DNA of 22,423 bases, from assembly GCA_022779365.1 (NCBI GenBank), contig JALFSI010000012.1, positions 1 to 22,423 of the forward strand, read 5' to 3'. Numbering within the stretch: position 1 is the first letter of the stretch; every line of letters starts with the position of its first letter. The notes under the pieces are model-generated. The model saw nothing but the letters and a program-made list of their open reading frames with translations. It made no database searches and was not told where the DNA came from. The stretch comes from CAG-170 sp022779365. GTDB lineage: Bacteria; Bacillota; Clostridia; Oscillospirales; Oscillospiraceae. Below, piece after piece: positions 1-8,035 of this stretch. The position numbers were made by a program, and so were the translations under genes.

Positions 1-2
1 TT

Positions 3-23
3 AAAAAGCTTGAAGAGCTTTTT
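3..23. terminator. Possible bidirectional terminator hairpin at left edge
   Basis: An 8-base inverted repeat (AAAAAGCT, loop TGAAG, AGCTTTTT) has an A-run on one side and a T-run on the other, so it could terminate transcription on either strand. The gene it would serve lies outside the window. The stem is short and AT-rich, so confidence is low. Confidence 0.35.
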
Positions 24-102
24 ATAGCGCCAACGGCGCGTCAGATTCTGCATGAGACGGCGCAGCGTGCATTCGCACGATGCGAGTGTGCGTAGCACAC
101 GG

Positions 103-133
103 GATTCTTGATTAAATATTTTAATCAAGAATC
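103..133. repeat. Perfect AT-rich palindrome, 14-bp arms
   Basis: Positions 103-116 and 120-133 are perfect reverse complements (GATTCTTGATTAAA and its complement) around a TAT loop. It stands out in GC-rich DNA and lies in the noncoding stretch downstream of mfd. It could be an operator, a terminator stem or a mobile-element remnant; nothing seen decides which. Confidence 0.7.
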
Positions 134-206
134 AGTATTAGTATTTTACCCCGAATGCGGGAGATTTGCAAGCGCGGGGGACACCAACGCGAAATGGTAT
201 GCGCCC

Positions 207-236
207 GTAGGGGCGGACGCCTCTGTCCGCCCCTAC
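207..236. repeat. GC-rich inverted repeat downstream of mfd
   Basis: Perfect 12-bp arms (GTAGGGGCGGAC and its complement) flank a 6-base loop. The G/C-rich core resembles the hairpin of the repeat called family C here (3833, 11887 and 15977). The rest of 1-244 shows no convincing coding region. Confidence 0.65.
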
Positions 237-244
237 ATTACGAC

Positions 245-272
245 AAAACCCCCGAACGTGCCGTTCGGGGGG
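245..272 (-). terminator. Rho-independent terminator of mfd
   Basis: On the minus strand, 8 bases after the mfd stop, a 10-bp GC stem (arms 249-258 and 262-271, loop of 3) is followed by TTTT. This is the expected end of the glmU-prs-pth-mfd transcript. Confidence 0.8.
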
Positions 273-279
273 TTCCCGC

Positions 280-3200
280 TTATTCCGCTTTCCCTCTCAG
301 CGCCGCGTAGTCCGCGACCAAGCCCTTTGCCAGCTTGAGCGGGTCTTCGCCCTTTTTCAGGCGCAGTGTGATCGCCGCCGGGAGCTTGGCGGAGAAGAAC
401 GCTCTGCCGGTATACGGCGGCTTCGCGCACAGCTCGGCGATGGCGGCAAAGTCGAACGCGCCGAGCGTGAACGTGAGCGCCTCGCCCTTCTGGGCGATCT
501 CCGTCATGCCCGCCGCCGCTGCGCGGGCGCGCAGGAGGGCGATGTCCAGCAGGTTCAAAACGCCCTTCGGCGTGTCGCCGAAGCGATCGACGATCTCGTC
601 GAGCAGGTCGTCGGCGTCCTGCTGCGTGCGCACCGCCGCCATGCGGCGATAAAGGTCCATGCGCTGCTCGCCGGACGGGACGTAATTCTTGTCGATATTC
701 GCCGTCACATTGAGATCGGCGGTACACTCCGGCTCTTTGAGCGCCGTCTCGCCGCGCTGCTCCAGCACGGCATCTTCGAGCAATTTCAGGTACATATCGT
801 AGCCCACCGACATCATGTGCCCCGACTGCTCCGCGCCAAGGAGGTCGCCCGCGCCGCGGATCTCTAAATCGCGCATCGCGATCTTAAAGCCCGAGCCGAA
901 CTCGGCGTATTCGCGGATGGCGTTCAGGCGCTTTTCGGCGACCTCGGTCAGCACCTTGCCGCGCCGGAACGTGAGGTAGGCAAACGCGTGGCGGCTCGAG
1001 CGCCCGACGCGCCCGCGGAGCTGGTGGAGCTGCGCCAGCCCCAGCCGGTCGGCGTCCTCGATGATGAGCGTGTTCACGTTCGGCAGGTCGATGCCCGTCT
1101 CGATGATGGTCGTGCACACGAGCACCTGCACCTCGCCCTCCGCCATGCGCTGCATGACCGAGCCGAGCTGCTCCTCGTTCATTTTGCCGTGCGCCACGGC
1201 GACCTCCACCTCGCCCAGCCGCTCGCGCAGGCGCGCGGCGCACTGGTCGATGGATTCCACGCGGTTGTGGAGGTAATACACCTGCCCGCCGCGCTCCAGC
1301 TCGCGCCGGATGGCGGTGTCGAGCACGCGCTCGTTATATTCCAGCACGAACGTCTGCACCGGGTAGCGGTCCTGCGGCGGCTGCTCGATGGTGGACATAT
1401 CGCGCAGACCCGACAGCGCCATGTTGAGCGTGCGCGGGATGGGCGTGGCAGACAGCGTCAGCACATCCACGCCGCGCGAGAGCTCTTTTAACCGCTCCTT
1501 GTGGCTCACGCCGAAGCGCTGCTCCTCGTCCACGATGAGAAGCCCCAGACTTTTGAACTGAATATCCTTTTGCAGCAGCTTGTGCGTGCCGATGATGAGG
1601 TCGATCTTGCCCGCCGCGAGCGCGGCGAGCGTTTTTTTCTGCTGCGCGGGGGTGCGGAAGCGCGAAAGCACGTCGATCGTCACCGGGAACGAGCCGAAGC
1701 GCCGCAGCGCCGTGGTGTAGTGCTGCTGGGCAAGCACCGTGGTCGGGACTAAGATCGCGACCTGCCTGCCATCTAACATACATTTCATCGCCGCGCGCAG
1801 CGCGACCTCCGTCTTGCCGAAGCCGACGTCGCCGCACAAAAGCCGCTCCATCGGCGTGGGCGCTTCCATGTCGCGCTTGATCTCGTCGATGCAGCGGAGC
1901 TGATCGTCCGTCTCCGGGTACTCGAACGACTCCTCAAACTCCTGCTGCCACGGCGTGTCGGCGGCAAAGGCAAAGCCCGGCAGACGCTTTCGCTCGGCAT
2001 AGAGCTGGATGAGCCCCTTTGCCATATCCGTCGCCGCCGCCTTGGCTTTTGCCTTCGTTTTCTGCCACTGGTCGCCGCCGAGTTTGTTCAGGCGCACCGG
2101 CGCGTCCTCGCCGCCGCCGATGTATTTGCTCACCAGATCGAGCTGCGTCGCCGGGACGTACAGCACGTCCGTGCCCTGATAGGCGAGCTTCACATAGTCC
2201 TTCAGCGCCCCGTCCACGCGAATTTGCTCCATGCCGACATAGCGCCCGATGCCGTGATGCTCATGCACCACAAGGTCTCCGGGGGTGAGATCGGTGAACG
2301 AGTCGAGCTTTTTGCGGTTCGTCGCGCGCTTGGGCGGCGCTTTTTTGCGCCGGTCGCTGCGCGCCATGATCTGCCCCTCGGTGAGCACCGCGAATTTGAG
2401 GTCGGGATATTCCATGCCGGCGGGCAGGCTGCCGTCGGTAATTAAGATCTGCCCCGCCTTGGGCAGCGCCGTGCACGGAAACGCGAGCAGCGCGTCCACC
2501 TGCTGCGCGTGCAGCATCTCCTTGAGAATTTCGCCGCGCCGCCTGCCGCCGCAGAGCACCAGACTGCCGAAGCCGCTGGACGCATAGTGCTTTAGGTCCT
2601 GCACCGCCGTATCCAAGCTCCCGCCATAGCCGGGGAGCTGCTTGGAGACGATGCTGTACAGCGCCTGCGGCGGCAGGCTTTCGGGATACTGCGCGGACAA
2701 AAACGCGTCAAAATACGCCGCGCCGCGCCCGGTGAAGCTGCCTGCCAGATCCTCCAGACTCTGCGAAAAATCGCACAGCTCGCCCGCGAGCGTCCCGTCC
2801 TGCAAAAACGCGTCGAGCTGCAAGCCCAGATCCTCCGTGCGCGCCTTTTCCGCGCGGCGCAGATTCCCGTGGTCGCAGAAAAATACGAGCGCGTCCTGTG
2901 AGATATAGTCCGCCGCCGTGGTCAGCTCCGGGTAGATCAGTGCCAGATAGCGGTCGGCGGTCGCAAACGGCAGCCCGGACTCCAGCCTTTCGCGGTCGTT
3001 CTCCAGCGTTTTGATGAGCGCCTCGTTGGGCGTTTTGCGGCGGCGCTGCCGCGCGATGAGCGCCGTTAAGTCCGCGCACAGCCCCGCGCGCCCGCCGGGA
3101 TGCAGGTCGGCGACGCTCTCCGCCACCGGCAGCAGCACCGCCTCCTCCAGATTTTCGGTGCGCCGCTGCGTCACGGGGTCAAAATAGCCCATCGCGTCTA

Positions 3201-3795
3201 CCTCGTCGCCGAAAAACTCGGCGCGCACCGGCTGCGGCGCGGACGGCGAAAACACGTCCAGAATACCGCCGCGCAGCGCGAACTGCCCCACGCCCTCGAC
3301 GAGCGTCGTGCGCGAATACCCCGCCGCCGTGAGCCGGGCAAGCAGCTCGTCCATCTCAAACGCCGCGCCGGGGCGCAGCGTAATAGACGAGGAAAACAGC
3401 GTCGCGCGCGGCATCGTGCGCAGAGAAAGCGCCTCAAACGATGCCACGACCACCTTTGCCTGCCCCGTCGCCAGCGCGTACAGCAGCCGCAGGCGCTTAT
3501 GCTCCCACTCGCGCGAGACGCCCGCCGCGTCGTAAAACGTGAGCATCCGCCCCGGCAGCAGCTCCGGCGGCGTATCCAGCATCGCCGCCAGCTCCGCCTG
3601 CACGCGCTGCGCCGCCAGATCGTCCTGACAGACGATGAGCGCAGGGCGCCCGGTATCCGCCAGCAGCGAGGCGATGACATGGCTGCGGCAGATCTGGCTG
3701 ACGCCCGACACCGCAACGGTCTGCCGCGCCGCGAGCGAGGCGAGCAGCTTCTGATAGTCCGGCAGAGCCGAAAGCGCTTTGAGCAGGATGGACAT
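280..3795 (-). CDS. mfd: Transcription-repair coupling factor Mfd
   Basis: Mfd is a cytoplasmic ATP-dependent DNA translocase that removes RNA polymerase stalled at lesions and recruits UvrA for nucleotide excision repair. The 1171-aa product has the usual length. Domains by rough position: N-terminal UvrB-like region (about 1-300, with QFALRGGILDVF), CarD-like polymerase-interaction domain starting near residue 500 (PGDLVVHEHHGIGRY), helicase/translocase core with Walker A CGDVGFGKTE (about 652), DEEQ box (about 755), SATPIPRTLNMA, TIIETGID (about 900) and QLHQLRGRVGR (about 925), then the TRCF C-terminal domain. The start at 3795 is chosen because GGAGG lies about 8 bases upstream; an in-frame extension of 49 residues runs into repeat DNA and has no family support. 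It is last in the glmU-prs-pth-mfd block and separated from pth by repeats. No defects seen. Confidence 0.97.
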   Translation of the reverse strand: MSILLKALSALPDYQKLLASLAARQTVAVSGVSQICRSHVIASLLADTGRPALIVCQDDLAAQRVQAELAAMLDTPPELLPGRMLTFYDAAGVSREWEHKRLRLLYALATGQAKVVVASFEALSLRTMPRATLFSSSITLRPGAAFEMDELLARLTAAGYSRTTLVEGVGQFALRGGILDVFSPSAPQPVRAEFFGDEVDAMGYFDPVTQRRTENLEEAVLLPVAESVADLHPGGRAGLCADLTALIARQRRRKTPNEALIKTLENDRERLESGLPFATADRYLALIYPELTTAADYISQDALVFFCDHGNLRRAEKARTEDLGLQLDAFLQDGTLAGELCDFSQSLEDLAGSFTGRGAAYFDAFLSAQYPESLPPQALYSIVSKQLPGYGGSLDTAVQDLKHYASSGFGSLVLCGGRRRGEILKEMLHAQQVDALLAFPCTALPKAGQILITDGSLPAGMEYPDLKFAVLTEGQIMARSDRRKKAPPKRATNRKKLDSFTDLTPGDLVVHEHHGIGRYVGMEQIRVDGALKDYVKLAYQGTDVLYVPATQLDLVSKYIGGGEDAPVRLNKLGGDQWQKTKAKAKAAATDMAKGLIQLYAERKRLPGFAFAADTPWQQEFEESFEYPETDDQLRCIDEIKRDMEAPTPMERLLCGDVGFGKTEVALRAAMKCMLDGRQVAILVPTTVLAQQHYTTALRRFGSFPVTIDVLSRFRTPAQQKKTLAALAAGKIDLIIGTHKLLQKDIQFKSLGLLIVDEEQRFGVSHKERLKELSRGVDVLTLSATPIPRTLNMALSGLRDMSTIEQPPQDRYPVQTFVLEYNERVLDTAIRRELERGGQVYYLHNRVESIDQCAARLRERLGEVEVAVAHGKMNEEQLGSVMQRMAEGEVQVLVCTTIIETGIDLPNVNTLIIEDADRLGLAQLHQLRGRVGRSSRHAFAYLTFRRGKVLTEVAEKRLNAIREYAEFGSGFKIAMRDLEIRGAGDLLGAEQSGHMMSVGYDMYLKLLEDAVLEQRGETALKEPECTADLNVTANIDKNYVPSGEQRMDLYRRMAAVRTQQDADDLLDEIVDRFGDTPKGVLNLLDIALLRARAAAAGMTEIAQKGEALTFTLGAFDFAAIAELCAKPPYTGRAFFSAKLPAAITLRLKKGEDPLKLAKGLVADYAALRGKAE

Positions 3796-3832
3796 AGGGA
3801 AACCTCCGTAAAAGTTCAGGAGTGATGAGTTC

Positions 3833-3943
3833 GTCGTAACGCAGAGGAGTGGCTTGCCCCGCCCGCGCGGGATGGTGTTGCGGATTTGGACACGCCAATG
3901 CGGAATGGCGCGCACCCTTGCCTCCCCCTTTGGGAGAGCCAAG
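3833..3943. repeat. Family C repeat plus collapsed hairpin, upstream of mfd
   Basis: Positions 3833 to about 3916 (CGTAACGCAG, then GGCTTGCCCCGCCCGCGCGG, then TGCGGATTTG, AATGCGGAATGG and GCGCACCC) match the reverse complement of 11887-11962 along the whole length. A short hairpin at 3917-3943 (CTTGCCTCCCCC ... GAGCCAAG) follows and looks like a reduced copy of the hairpin ends seen at 8036-8246. The stretch 3796-4239 between mfd and pth has no convincing gene and is mostly repeat DNA. Confidence 0.6.
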
Positions 3944-3993
3944 GGGCTTTTGCAAATCTGTCAAATTGGTGCGCACCGGCAGGTTTGTGAAAT

Positions 3994-4166
3994 CCAAGGC
4001 TTCCCCTCGGGGGGAAGCTGTCGGCGAAGCCGACTGATGAGGGGTGGGGTTCTTATTTTTGAGCTGCATCGCGTTTTTGAGTCAAAACGTGACAGCATCT
4101 CAGAACGCACAACACTTCTCCTCATCCGGCGCTTCGCGCCACCTTCCCCTCAAGGGGAAGGCTTGG
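3994..4166. repeat. Family A palindromic repeat, copy 1 (173 bp)
   Basis: The element starts CCAAGGCTTCCCCT and ends with the reverse complement of CCAAGCCTTCCCCT, so it has terminal inverted repeats. Each end carries two hairpins: a CCCC/GGGG stem and a second stem (GTCGGCGAAGCCGAC on the left, GGCGCTTCGCGCC on the right), bordered by TGATGAGGGG or its counterpart. The roughly 70-bp core begins GGGTTCTTATTTTTGAGCTGC. The copy at 11712-11884 has the same length and plan. No open frame of note; MITE-like or REP-like. Confidence 0.75.
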
Positions 4167-4199
4167 GTGCAATGAAAATTTCTTCTCCACGCACGAGCG

Positions 4200-4223
4200 C
4201 GGCGATGGGGCTTCCCATCGCCG
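4200..4223. terminator. Hairpin just downstream of pth
   Basis: A 10-bp perfect stem (CGGCGATGGG, loop GCTT, CCCATCGCCG) begins 17 bases past the pth stop codon. The T-rich run (GATTTTTAC) is on the plus-strand side, so on the pth strand it is a stem without a U-tract. It may slow 3' decay or terminate weakly; it need not block expression of mfd. Confidence 0.4.
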
Positions 4224-4239
4224 TGTCGATTTTTACATT

Positions 4240-4833
4240 TTATAGTCCATTAAACTCCGCCGCCGCCCTCTGGCAGCCGGACTCCACGATGCACAGCGCC
4301 GCCTCGGCAGCGTGCTGCAGCGCCGTATCAATGAGCGCCTGCTGCGCCTTCGGGATCTGCCCCAGCACCCAATCCGCCAGATCGTACTCCGGCGACGGCT
4401 TTTCGCCCACGCCGATCTTGACCCGCGGGAACTCGTCGGAATGCAGGACGGAGATGATGGACTTGATGCCGTTATGCCCGCCCGCCGAGCCGGACGGACG
4501 CACGCGGATGCGCCCCGGCGCGAGGGAAATATCGTCAAACAGCACCAGCACCCGCTCCGGCGGGAGCTTATAATACTGCACCGCCTGCTCCACCGCCATG
4601 CCGGACGCGTTCATGAACGTCTCCGGCTTCATGAGCAGCAGCTTCTGCCCGCGGTAGCTTGCCTGCGCGGTGAGCGCGCGGAATTTCGCCTTTTTGACGC
4701 TCACACCGAGCGTTCCCGCAAGCAGGTCGAGCGCGCGAAAGCCCATATTGTGCCGCGAGCGCTCGTATTCCCTGCCGGGGTTGCCCAGTCCGACGATCAG
4801 CCAGTCACAGGCGGGCTTTTTTCCAAACAGCAT
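4240..4833 (-). CDS. pth: Peptidyl-tRNA hydrolase
   Basis: Pth releases tRNA from peptidyl-tRNAs dropped by ribosomes. The 197-aa protein has the bacterial Pth length and all key residues: N18 in GLGNPG, catalytic H28 in RHNMGF, N75 in PETFMNASG, D100 in LFDDISLAPG and N121 in GGHNGIK. The start is set at 4833 (MLFGKKPACDWLIVGLGNPG). A longer frame begins within prs and adds 19 unlikely residues. The ATG lies 1 base after the prs TAA, so translation is probably coupled to prs. The order prs-pth-mfd is the classic Firmicutes one (in Bacillus with ctc and fin in between, which are absent here). Confidence 0.96.
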   Translation of the reverse strand: MLFGKKPACDWLIVGLGNPGREYERSRHNMGFRALDLLAGTLGVSVKKAKFRALTAQASYRGQKLLLMKPETFMNASGMAVEQAVQYYKLPPERVLVLFDDISLAPGRIRVRPSGSAGGHNGIKSIISVLHSDEFPRVKIGVGEKPSPEYDLADWVLGQIPKAQQALIDTALQHAAEAALCIVESGCQRAAAEFNGL

Positions 4834-4834
4834 C

Positions 4835-5785
4835 TTAGAACAGGACGGACATCGAGTTCTCCTCGTAGATGCGCTGGATGGCGTCGGCAAAGACGGGGGA
4901 GATGTCGATATAGTTGATATTTGCGGGCAGACCCTCCGGCGCGGGGATGGTGTTGAGCAGCGTCAGCTCCTTGATGGGGCTGTTTGCGATGCGCTCAAGC
5001 GCAGGTCCTGACAGCACGCCGTGCGAGGCGCACGCGTACACCTCCGTCGCCCCGCCGATCTCCACGATCGCCTTGGCGGCGTTGCAGAGAGAACCGGCAG
5101 TATCGACCATATCGTCAAACAGGATGCACTTTTTGCCGCGCACGTTGCCGATGACGTTCATGACCTCGCAGCAGTTCGCCTTTTCGCGGCGCTTATCGAC
5201 GATGGCAAGCCCCATGCCCATCTTGTTGGCAAACGTGCGGCTGCGCGCGACCGAGCCGACGTCCGGCGAAACAACGACCATTTCCTCATGATCGGGGAAT
5301 TTGTCCATATAATACTTCACAAACGCGGGGTTTGCCAGCAGGTTATCCACGGGAATATCAAAGAAGCCCTGGATCTGCGCGGCGTGCAGATCCATGGTCA
5401 GCACGCGGTCCGCGCCCGCCGCCTCGATCATGTTGGCGACCAGCTTCGCGGAGATGGGGTCACGACCCTTTGCCTTGCGATCCTGCCGGGCGTAGCCGAA
5501 ATAGGGGATGACGGCGGTGATACGGCCCGCGGAGGCGCGCTTGCAGGCGTCGATCATGATGAGCAGCTCCATGAGGTTGTTGTTCACGGGCTTGCAGGTG
5601 GACTGGACCAGGAACACGTCGCTGCCGCGAACGGATTCGTTGATGGTCAGCGAGACCTCGCCGTCGGCAAAGGTCGTGACGGTGCAGTCACCCAGCGGCA
5701 GCCACAGCTTGCGGCAGATGCCCTCGGCGAACGGACGGTTCGCGTTGGCGCAGAACACCTTGACGTTTTTCCCATGCGAAATCAT
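4835..5785 (-). CDS. prs: Ribose-phosphate pyrophosphokinase (PRPP synthetase)
   Basis: Prs makes 5-phosphoribosyl-1-pyrophosphate from ribose-5-phosphate and ATP for purine, pyrimidine, NAD, His and Trp synthesis. The 316-aa product matches class I enzymes. Visible motifs: RQDRK (100-104), the signature MDLHAAQIQGFFDIPVD (131-147), the flexible-loop DKRR (197-200) and the PRPP-binding loop DDMVDTAG (224-231). The start ATG at 5785 is preceded by GAGAGG at 9 bases; an upstream in-frame TTG (5812) would place that site inside the gene and is rejected. It sits between the glmU-like gene (89-base gap) and pth (1-base gap). Confidence 0.96.
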   Translation of the reverse strand: MISHGKNVKVFCANANRPFAEGICRKLWLPLGDCTVTTFADGEVSLTINESVRGSDVFLVQSTCKPVNNNLMELLIMIDACKRASAGRITAVIPYFGYARQDRKAKGRDPISAKLVANMIEAAGADRVLTMDLHAAQIQGFFDIPVDNLLANPAFVKYYMDKFPDHEEMVVVSPDVGSVARSRTFANKMGMGLAIVDKRREKANCCEVMNVIGNVRGKKCILFDDMVDTAGSLCNAAKAIVEIGGATEVYACASHGVLSGPALERIANSPIKELTLLNTIPAPEGLPANINYIDISPVFADAIQRIYEENSMSVLF

Positions 5786-5874
5786 AGCATTATACCTCTC
5801 AATTTCCCGCAATTCGTATTTTTTATATCACAAAGCTCAAAAGGAGCTATGTATACGATCACAAATCGCCCGCC

Positions 5875-7068
5875 TCAGCCCTCGGGCTTCGGCTGCTTGA
5901 GCTTGTGCTTTGCCGCCCAGTCTTTTTTGTTGGACTGGTGTGCGCGCGCCACCGCCAGCGCCTGCGCCGGCACATCCTCGGTGATGGTAGACCCCGCGGC
6001 GGTGTACGCCCCGTCGCCCACCGTCACGGGCGCGACAAGGTTCGTGTTGCAGCCGATGAAGGCGTCGTTTCCGATGACGGTGCGGTGCTTCTGCGCGCGG
6101 TCGTAGTTGACCGTGACCGTGCCGCAGCCGAAATTCACCCGCTCGCCCACGTCGCTGTCGCCCACATAGGTCAGGTGGGCGATCTTTGTCCCATCGCCGA
6201 CCACGGAGTTCTTGACCTCCACAAAATCGCCGACCTTCACGCCGTTTCCGATCGTCGAGCCGGGGCGGATGTACGCGAACGGACCGACCTGCGCGTCATA
6301 GCCGATGGTGGAGGAAAACGCGTGCGTCGCGCGCACGGACGAGCCGTCGCCCACGCGCACGTCCTCCAAAAACGTGTCAGGACCGATGGTGCAGTTTTTG
6401 CCGATGCGCGTGCCGCCGCGCAGGATCGTCCCAGGCAGCAGCGCCGTCCCCGCGCCGACCGACACCGTGGGATCGACGTAGGTATTGCCGTAATCCCAGA
6501 TCTCCACGCCCTGCCGCGCGAGCTGCTCCAGATGGGCAAGCCCCAAAACCGGCTGCCAGTGCGGCAGCTCCTGCATGGACGAGACGGCATACACGCCGTC
6601 GCGGTCGGTGTACGGTACGCCGTGCTCCCTGAGGAAATCCGTAAAGATGAATTTGTCGTCCAGCGCGTCCATCAGCGCCTGCCGGCGCACGGACGTGACG
6701 TTGCTCTCCAGCGGCGCGCCGTCCGGCTCGCCGTCCAGCGCGAACGGCAGAATGACCGCCGGTCCTGTCACCACGATCAGCTCCTCCTCCGATTCCTCGG
6801 CGGTGGACAAAAAGACGTGCAGCTCGTCCGACACGCAGTCCGCCGCCGGGCAGCGGAACTCCACATCCTCCGGGAAGCACGCGCGCGCCTCGCGCTTAAA
6901 GCGCTCATGGCAGACCAAAAAGAAACGCCCGACGCCCCCGGCGAGCAATGCGTTTGCCAGCCAGGTGAGCAGGGGCGTACCCATAATATTTTGCAGCATC
7001 ATCGGACGGTCATAGCCGGTCTTGCCGGTGTCGTCCGGCACAAATACGATTGCAGACAGTTCAGACAT
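5875..7068 (-). CDS. glmU: GlmU-like glucosamine-1-phosphate N-acetyltransferase with degenerate uridylyltransferase domain
   Basis: GlmU normally acetylates glucosamine-1-phosphate and then uridylylates it to UDP-GlcNAc for cell-wall synthesis. This 397-aa protein is about 60 residues shorter than usual, all lost from the N-terminal half. The C-terminal left-handed beta-helix (about 195-380) keeps every acetyltransferase residue I can match to E. coli: R268, K286, H298 (catalytic base, AHLTYVGD), Y301, N312, N321-Y322, K327, A358 and R375. The N-terminal half retains a recognisable fold outline (SAIVFV, GTPLLTWLANALLAGGV) but the LAAGxGTRM loop reads FVPDDTGKTG, PKVL reads RPMML, and GTGHA and GDxPL are missing. 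Gene position before prs supports orthology. Start at 7068 with a GGAGGGGGAGAGG ribosome site. Likely monofunctional; the uridylyltransferase step would need another enzyme. Confidence 0.88.
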   Translation of the reverse strand: MSELSAIVFVPDDTGKTGYDRPMMLQNIMGTPLLTWLANALLAGGVGRFFLVCHERFKREARACFPEDVEFRCPAADCVSDELHVFLSTAEESEEELIVVTGPAVILPFALDGEPDGAPLESNVTSVRRQALMDALDDKFIFTDFLREHGVPYTDRDGVYAVSSMQELPHWQPVLGLAHLEQLARQGVEIWDYGNTYVDPTVSVGAGTALLPGTILRGGTRIGKNCTIGPDTFLEDVRVGDGSSVRATHAFSSTIGYDAQVGPFAYIRPGSTIGNGVKVGDFVEVKNSVVGDGTKIAHLTYVGDSDVGERVNFGCGTVTVNYDRAQKHRTVIGNDAFIGCNTNLVAPVTVGDGAYTAAGSTITEDVPAQALAVARAHQSNKKDWAAKHKLKQPKPEG

Positions 7069-7102
7069 GGCCCTCTCCCCCTCCGATCATACGTTCAGCC
7101 TC

Positions 7103-7131
7103 ATTATAACAGAGAAAAATCGTTTTGTACA
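7103..7131 (-). promoter_or_regulatory. Predicted sigma-A promoter for the glmU-prs-pth-mfd block
   Basis: On the minus strand TGTACA (7131-7126) and TATAAT (7108-7103) are separated by 17 bases, about 35 bases before the glmU-like ATG. The -10 is a perfect match and the -35 matches four of six. No equally good promoter was seen before prs, pth or mfd. Confidence 0.7.
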
Positions 7132-7193
7132 GGCGCAGTTTGCCGGAAAAACGGAGAAAAACCGCCCATTTTTCCGCGAAAACCGCCAAACGG

Positions 7194-7703
7194 TCAAAGA
7201 ACCTTTTCGTAATACGCCATGGAGTAGCCGCGCCCGAATTTTTCGGCGCAGTTTTCAAAAAAGCCCACGCGGCGATAGCCCATTTTTTCGTGAAAGCGCG
7301 GGCTGTCCATCGTGAGGTACGGATCGTCGCCGTTCGGGATGGCGATGCACGCAAACGCCCGCCGCACGCCGATGGTTTTCAGGCGCGCCTCCAGCTCGGC
7401 ATAGAGCATCCGCCCATAGCCGCGCCGGCGAAGGTCCTGCCGCAGATAGATCGTGACCTCCGCCGAGCAGTCATACGCCCGCCGAGCCTTCAGCGGTCCG
7501 GCGTAGGCGTAGCCCATCAGCTCGCCATCGTCCCACAGGGTAATATAAGGATAGCGCTCCAACGTGTGCGCAATGCGCGCGGCAAATTCCGCCGCGGTCG
7601 GCACATCAAATTCAAAGCTCACCGCCGTTTTTTCCACATACGGCGCATAGATCGCCAAGATCCCCGCCGCGTCAGAGACAGCCGCCTCCCGAAGCTCGAT
7701 CAT
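7194..7703 (-). CDS. GNAT family N-acetyltransferase, phosphinothricin acetyltransferase-like
   Basis: A 169-aa GNAT-fold enzyme predicted to transfer an acetyl group from acetyl-CoA to an amine. The acetyl-CoA loop is RRRGYG (92-97), preceded by AEVTIYLRQD and followed by helix YAELEARLKTIG. The N-terminal IRxA-type start (MIELREAAVSDAAGILAIYAPYV) and ending FHEKMGYRRVGFFENCAEKFG are typical of the PAT/YwnH group (COG1247), whose members act on phosphinothricin, methionine sulfoximine or related amino acids. The substrate here cannot be read from sequence. The start at 7703 fits the family, although the upstream GGGGG is a weak ribosome site. An in-frame extension into the repeat DNA at 7782-7889 is rejected. 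It ends 125 bases upstream of the glmU-like start. Confidence 0.88.
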   Translation of the reverse strand: MIELREAAVSDAAGILAIYAPYVEKTAVSFEFDVPTAAEFAARIAHTLERYPYITLWDDGELMGYAYAGPLKARRAYDCSAEVTIYLRQDLRRRGYGRMLYAELEARLKTIGVRRAFACIAIPNGDDPYLTMDSPRFHEKMGYRRVGFFENCAEKFGRGYSMAYYEKVL

Positions 7704-7781
7704 ACAAACGCCCCCAAACCGCAGCCATTCTAGCACACTTGGGGCATAATGTAAAGATGCCGCCACCCGGTTTGCGCCGCA

Positions 7782-8006
7782 CCAAAGCCTTCCCCTTGAG
7801 GGGAAGGTGGCGCGGAGCGCCGGATGAGGAGAAGAGTTGTACGTTCTGAGCTGCTGCCACGTTTGGCTCAAAAACGCGCAGCAGCTCAAAAATAAGAACC
7901 CTTCCCCTCATCAGTCGCCTGCGGCGACAGCTATCCCTACCCCCTTTGCCCCTTCGGGGCATTTCCCCCTGATAGGGGGAATCGACCCCCCGAGGGGAAG
8001 CCTTGG
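7782..8006. repeat. Family A repeat, copy 2, inverted and expanded
   Basis: Begins CCAAAGCCTTCCCCT and ends GGGGAAGCCTTGG. Relative to the copies at 3994 and 11712 it is reversed (core CAGCTCAAAAATAAGAACCC). Its end is enlarged by an inserted multi-hairpin (CCCTTCGGGG, then CCCCCTGATAGGGGG). The same insertion type occurs at about 19398-19455. The core holds a long stem, CAGCAGCTC pairing with GAGCTGCTG. The gap 7704-8320 contains no convincing gene. Confidence 0.7.
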
Positions 8007-8035
8007 GCTTTCGCAAATCCGTTGTGCAGCGCGCA

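Noticed and set aside
1..244. Short coding frames at the left edge
   Set aside because: They consist of hairpin and repeat sequence, and no ribosome site or protein motif supports them.
3796..3942. N-terminal extension of Mfd by 49 residues
   Set aside because: The extension is encoded by repeat DNA and lacks family similarity, while the ATG at 3795 has a good ribosome site.
5875..7068. glmU as a pseudogene
   Set aside because: The frame is intact, the ribosome site and promoter are good, and all acetyltransferase residues are retained, so selection is evidently maintained.
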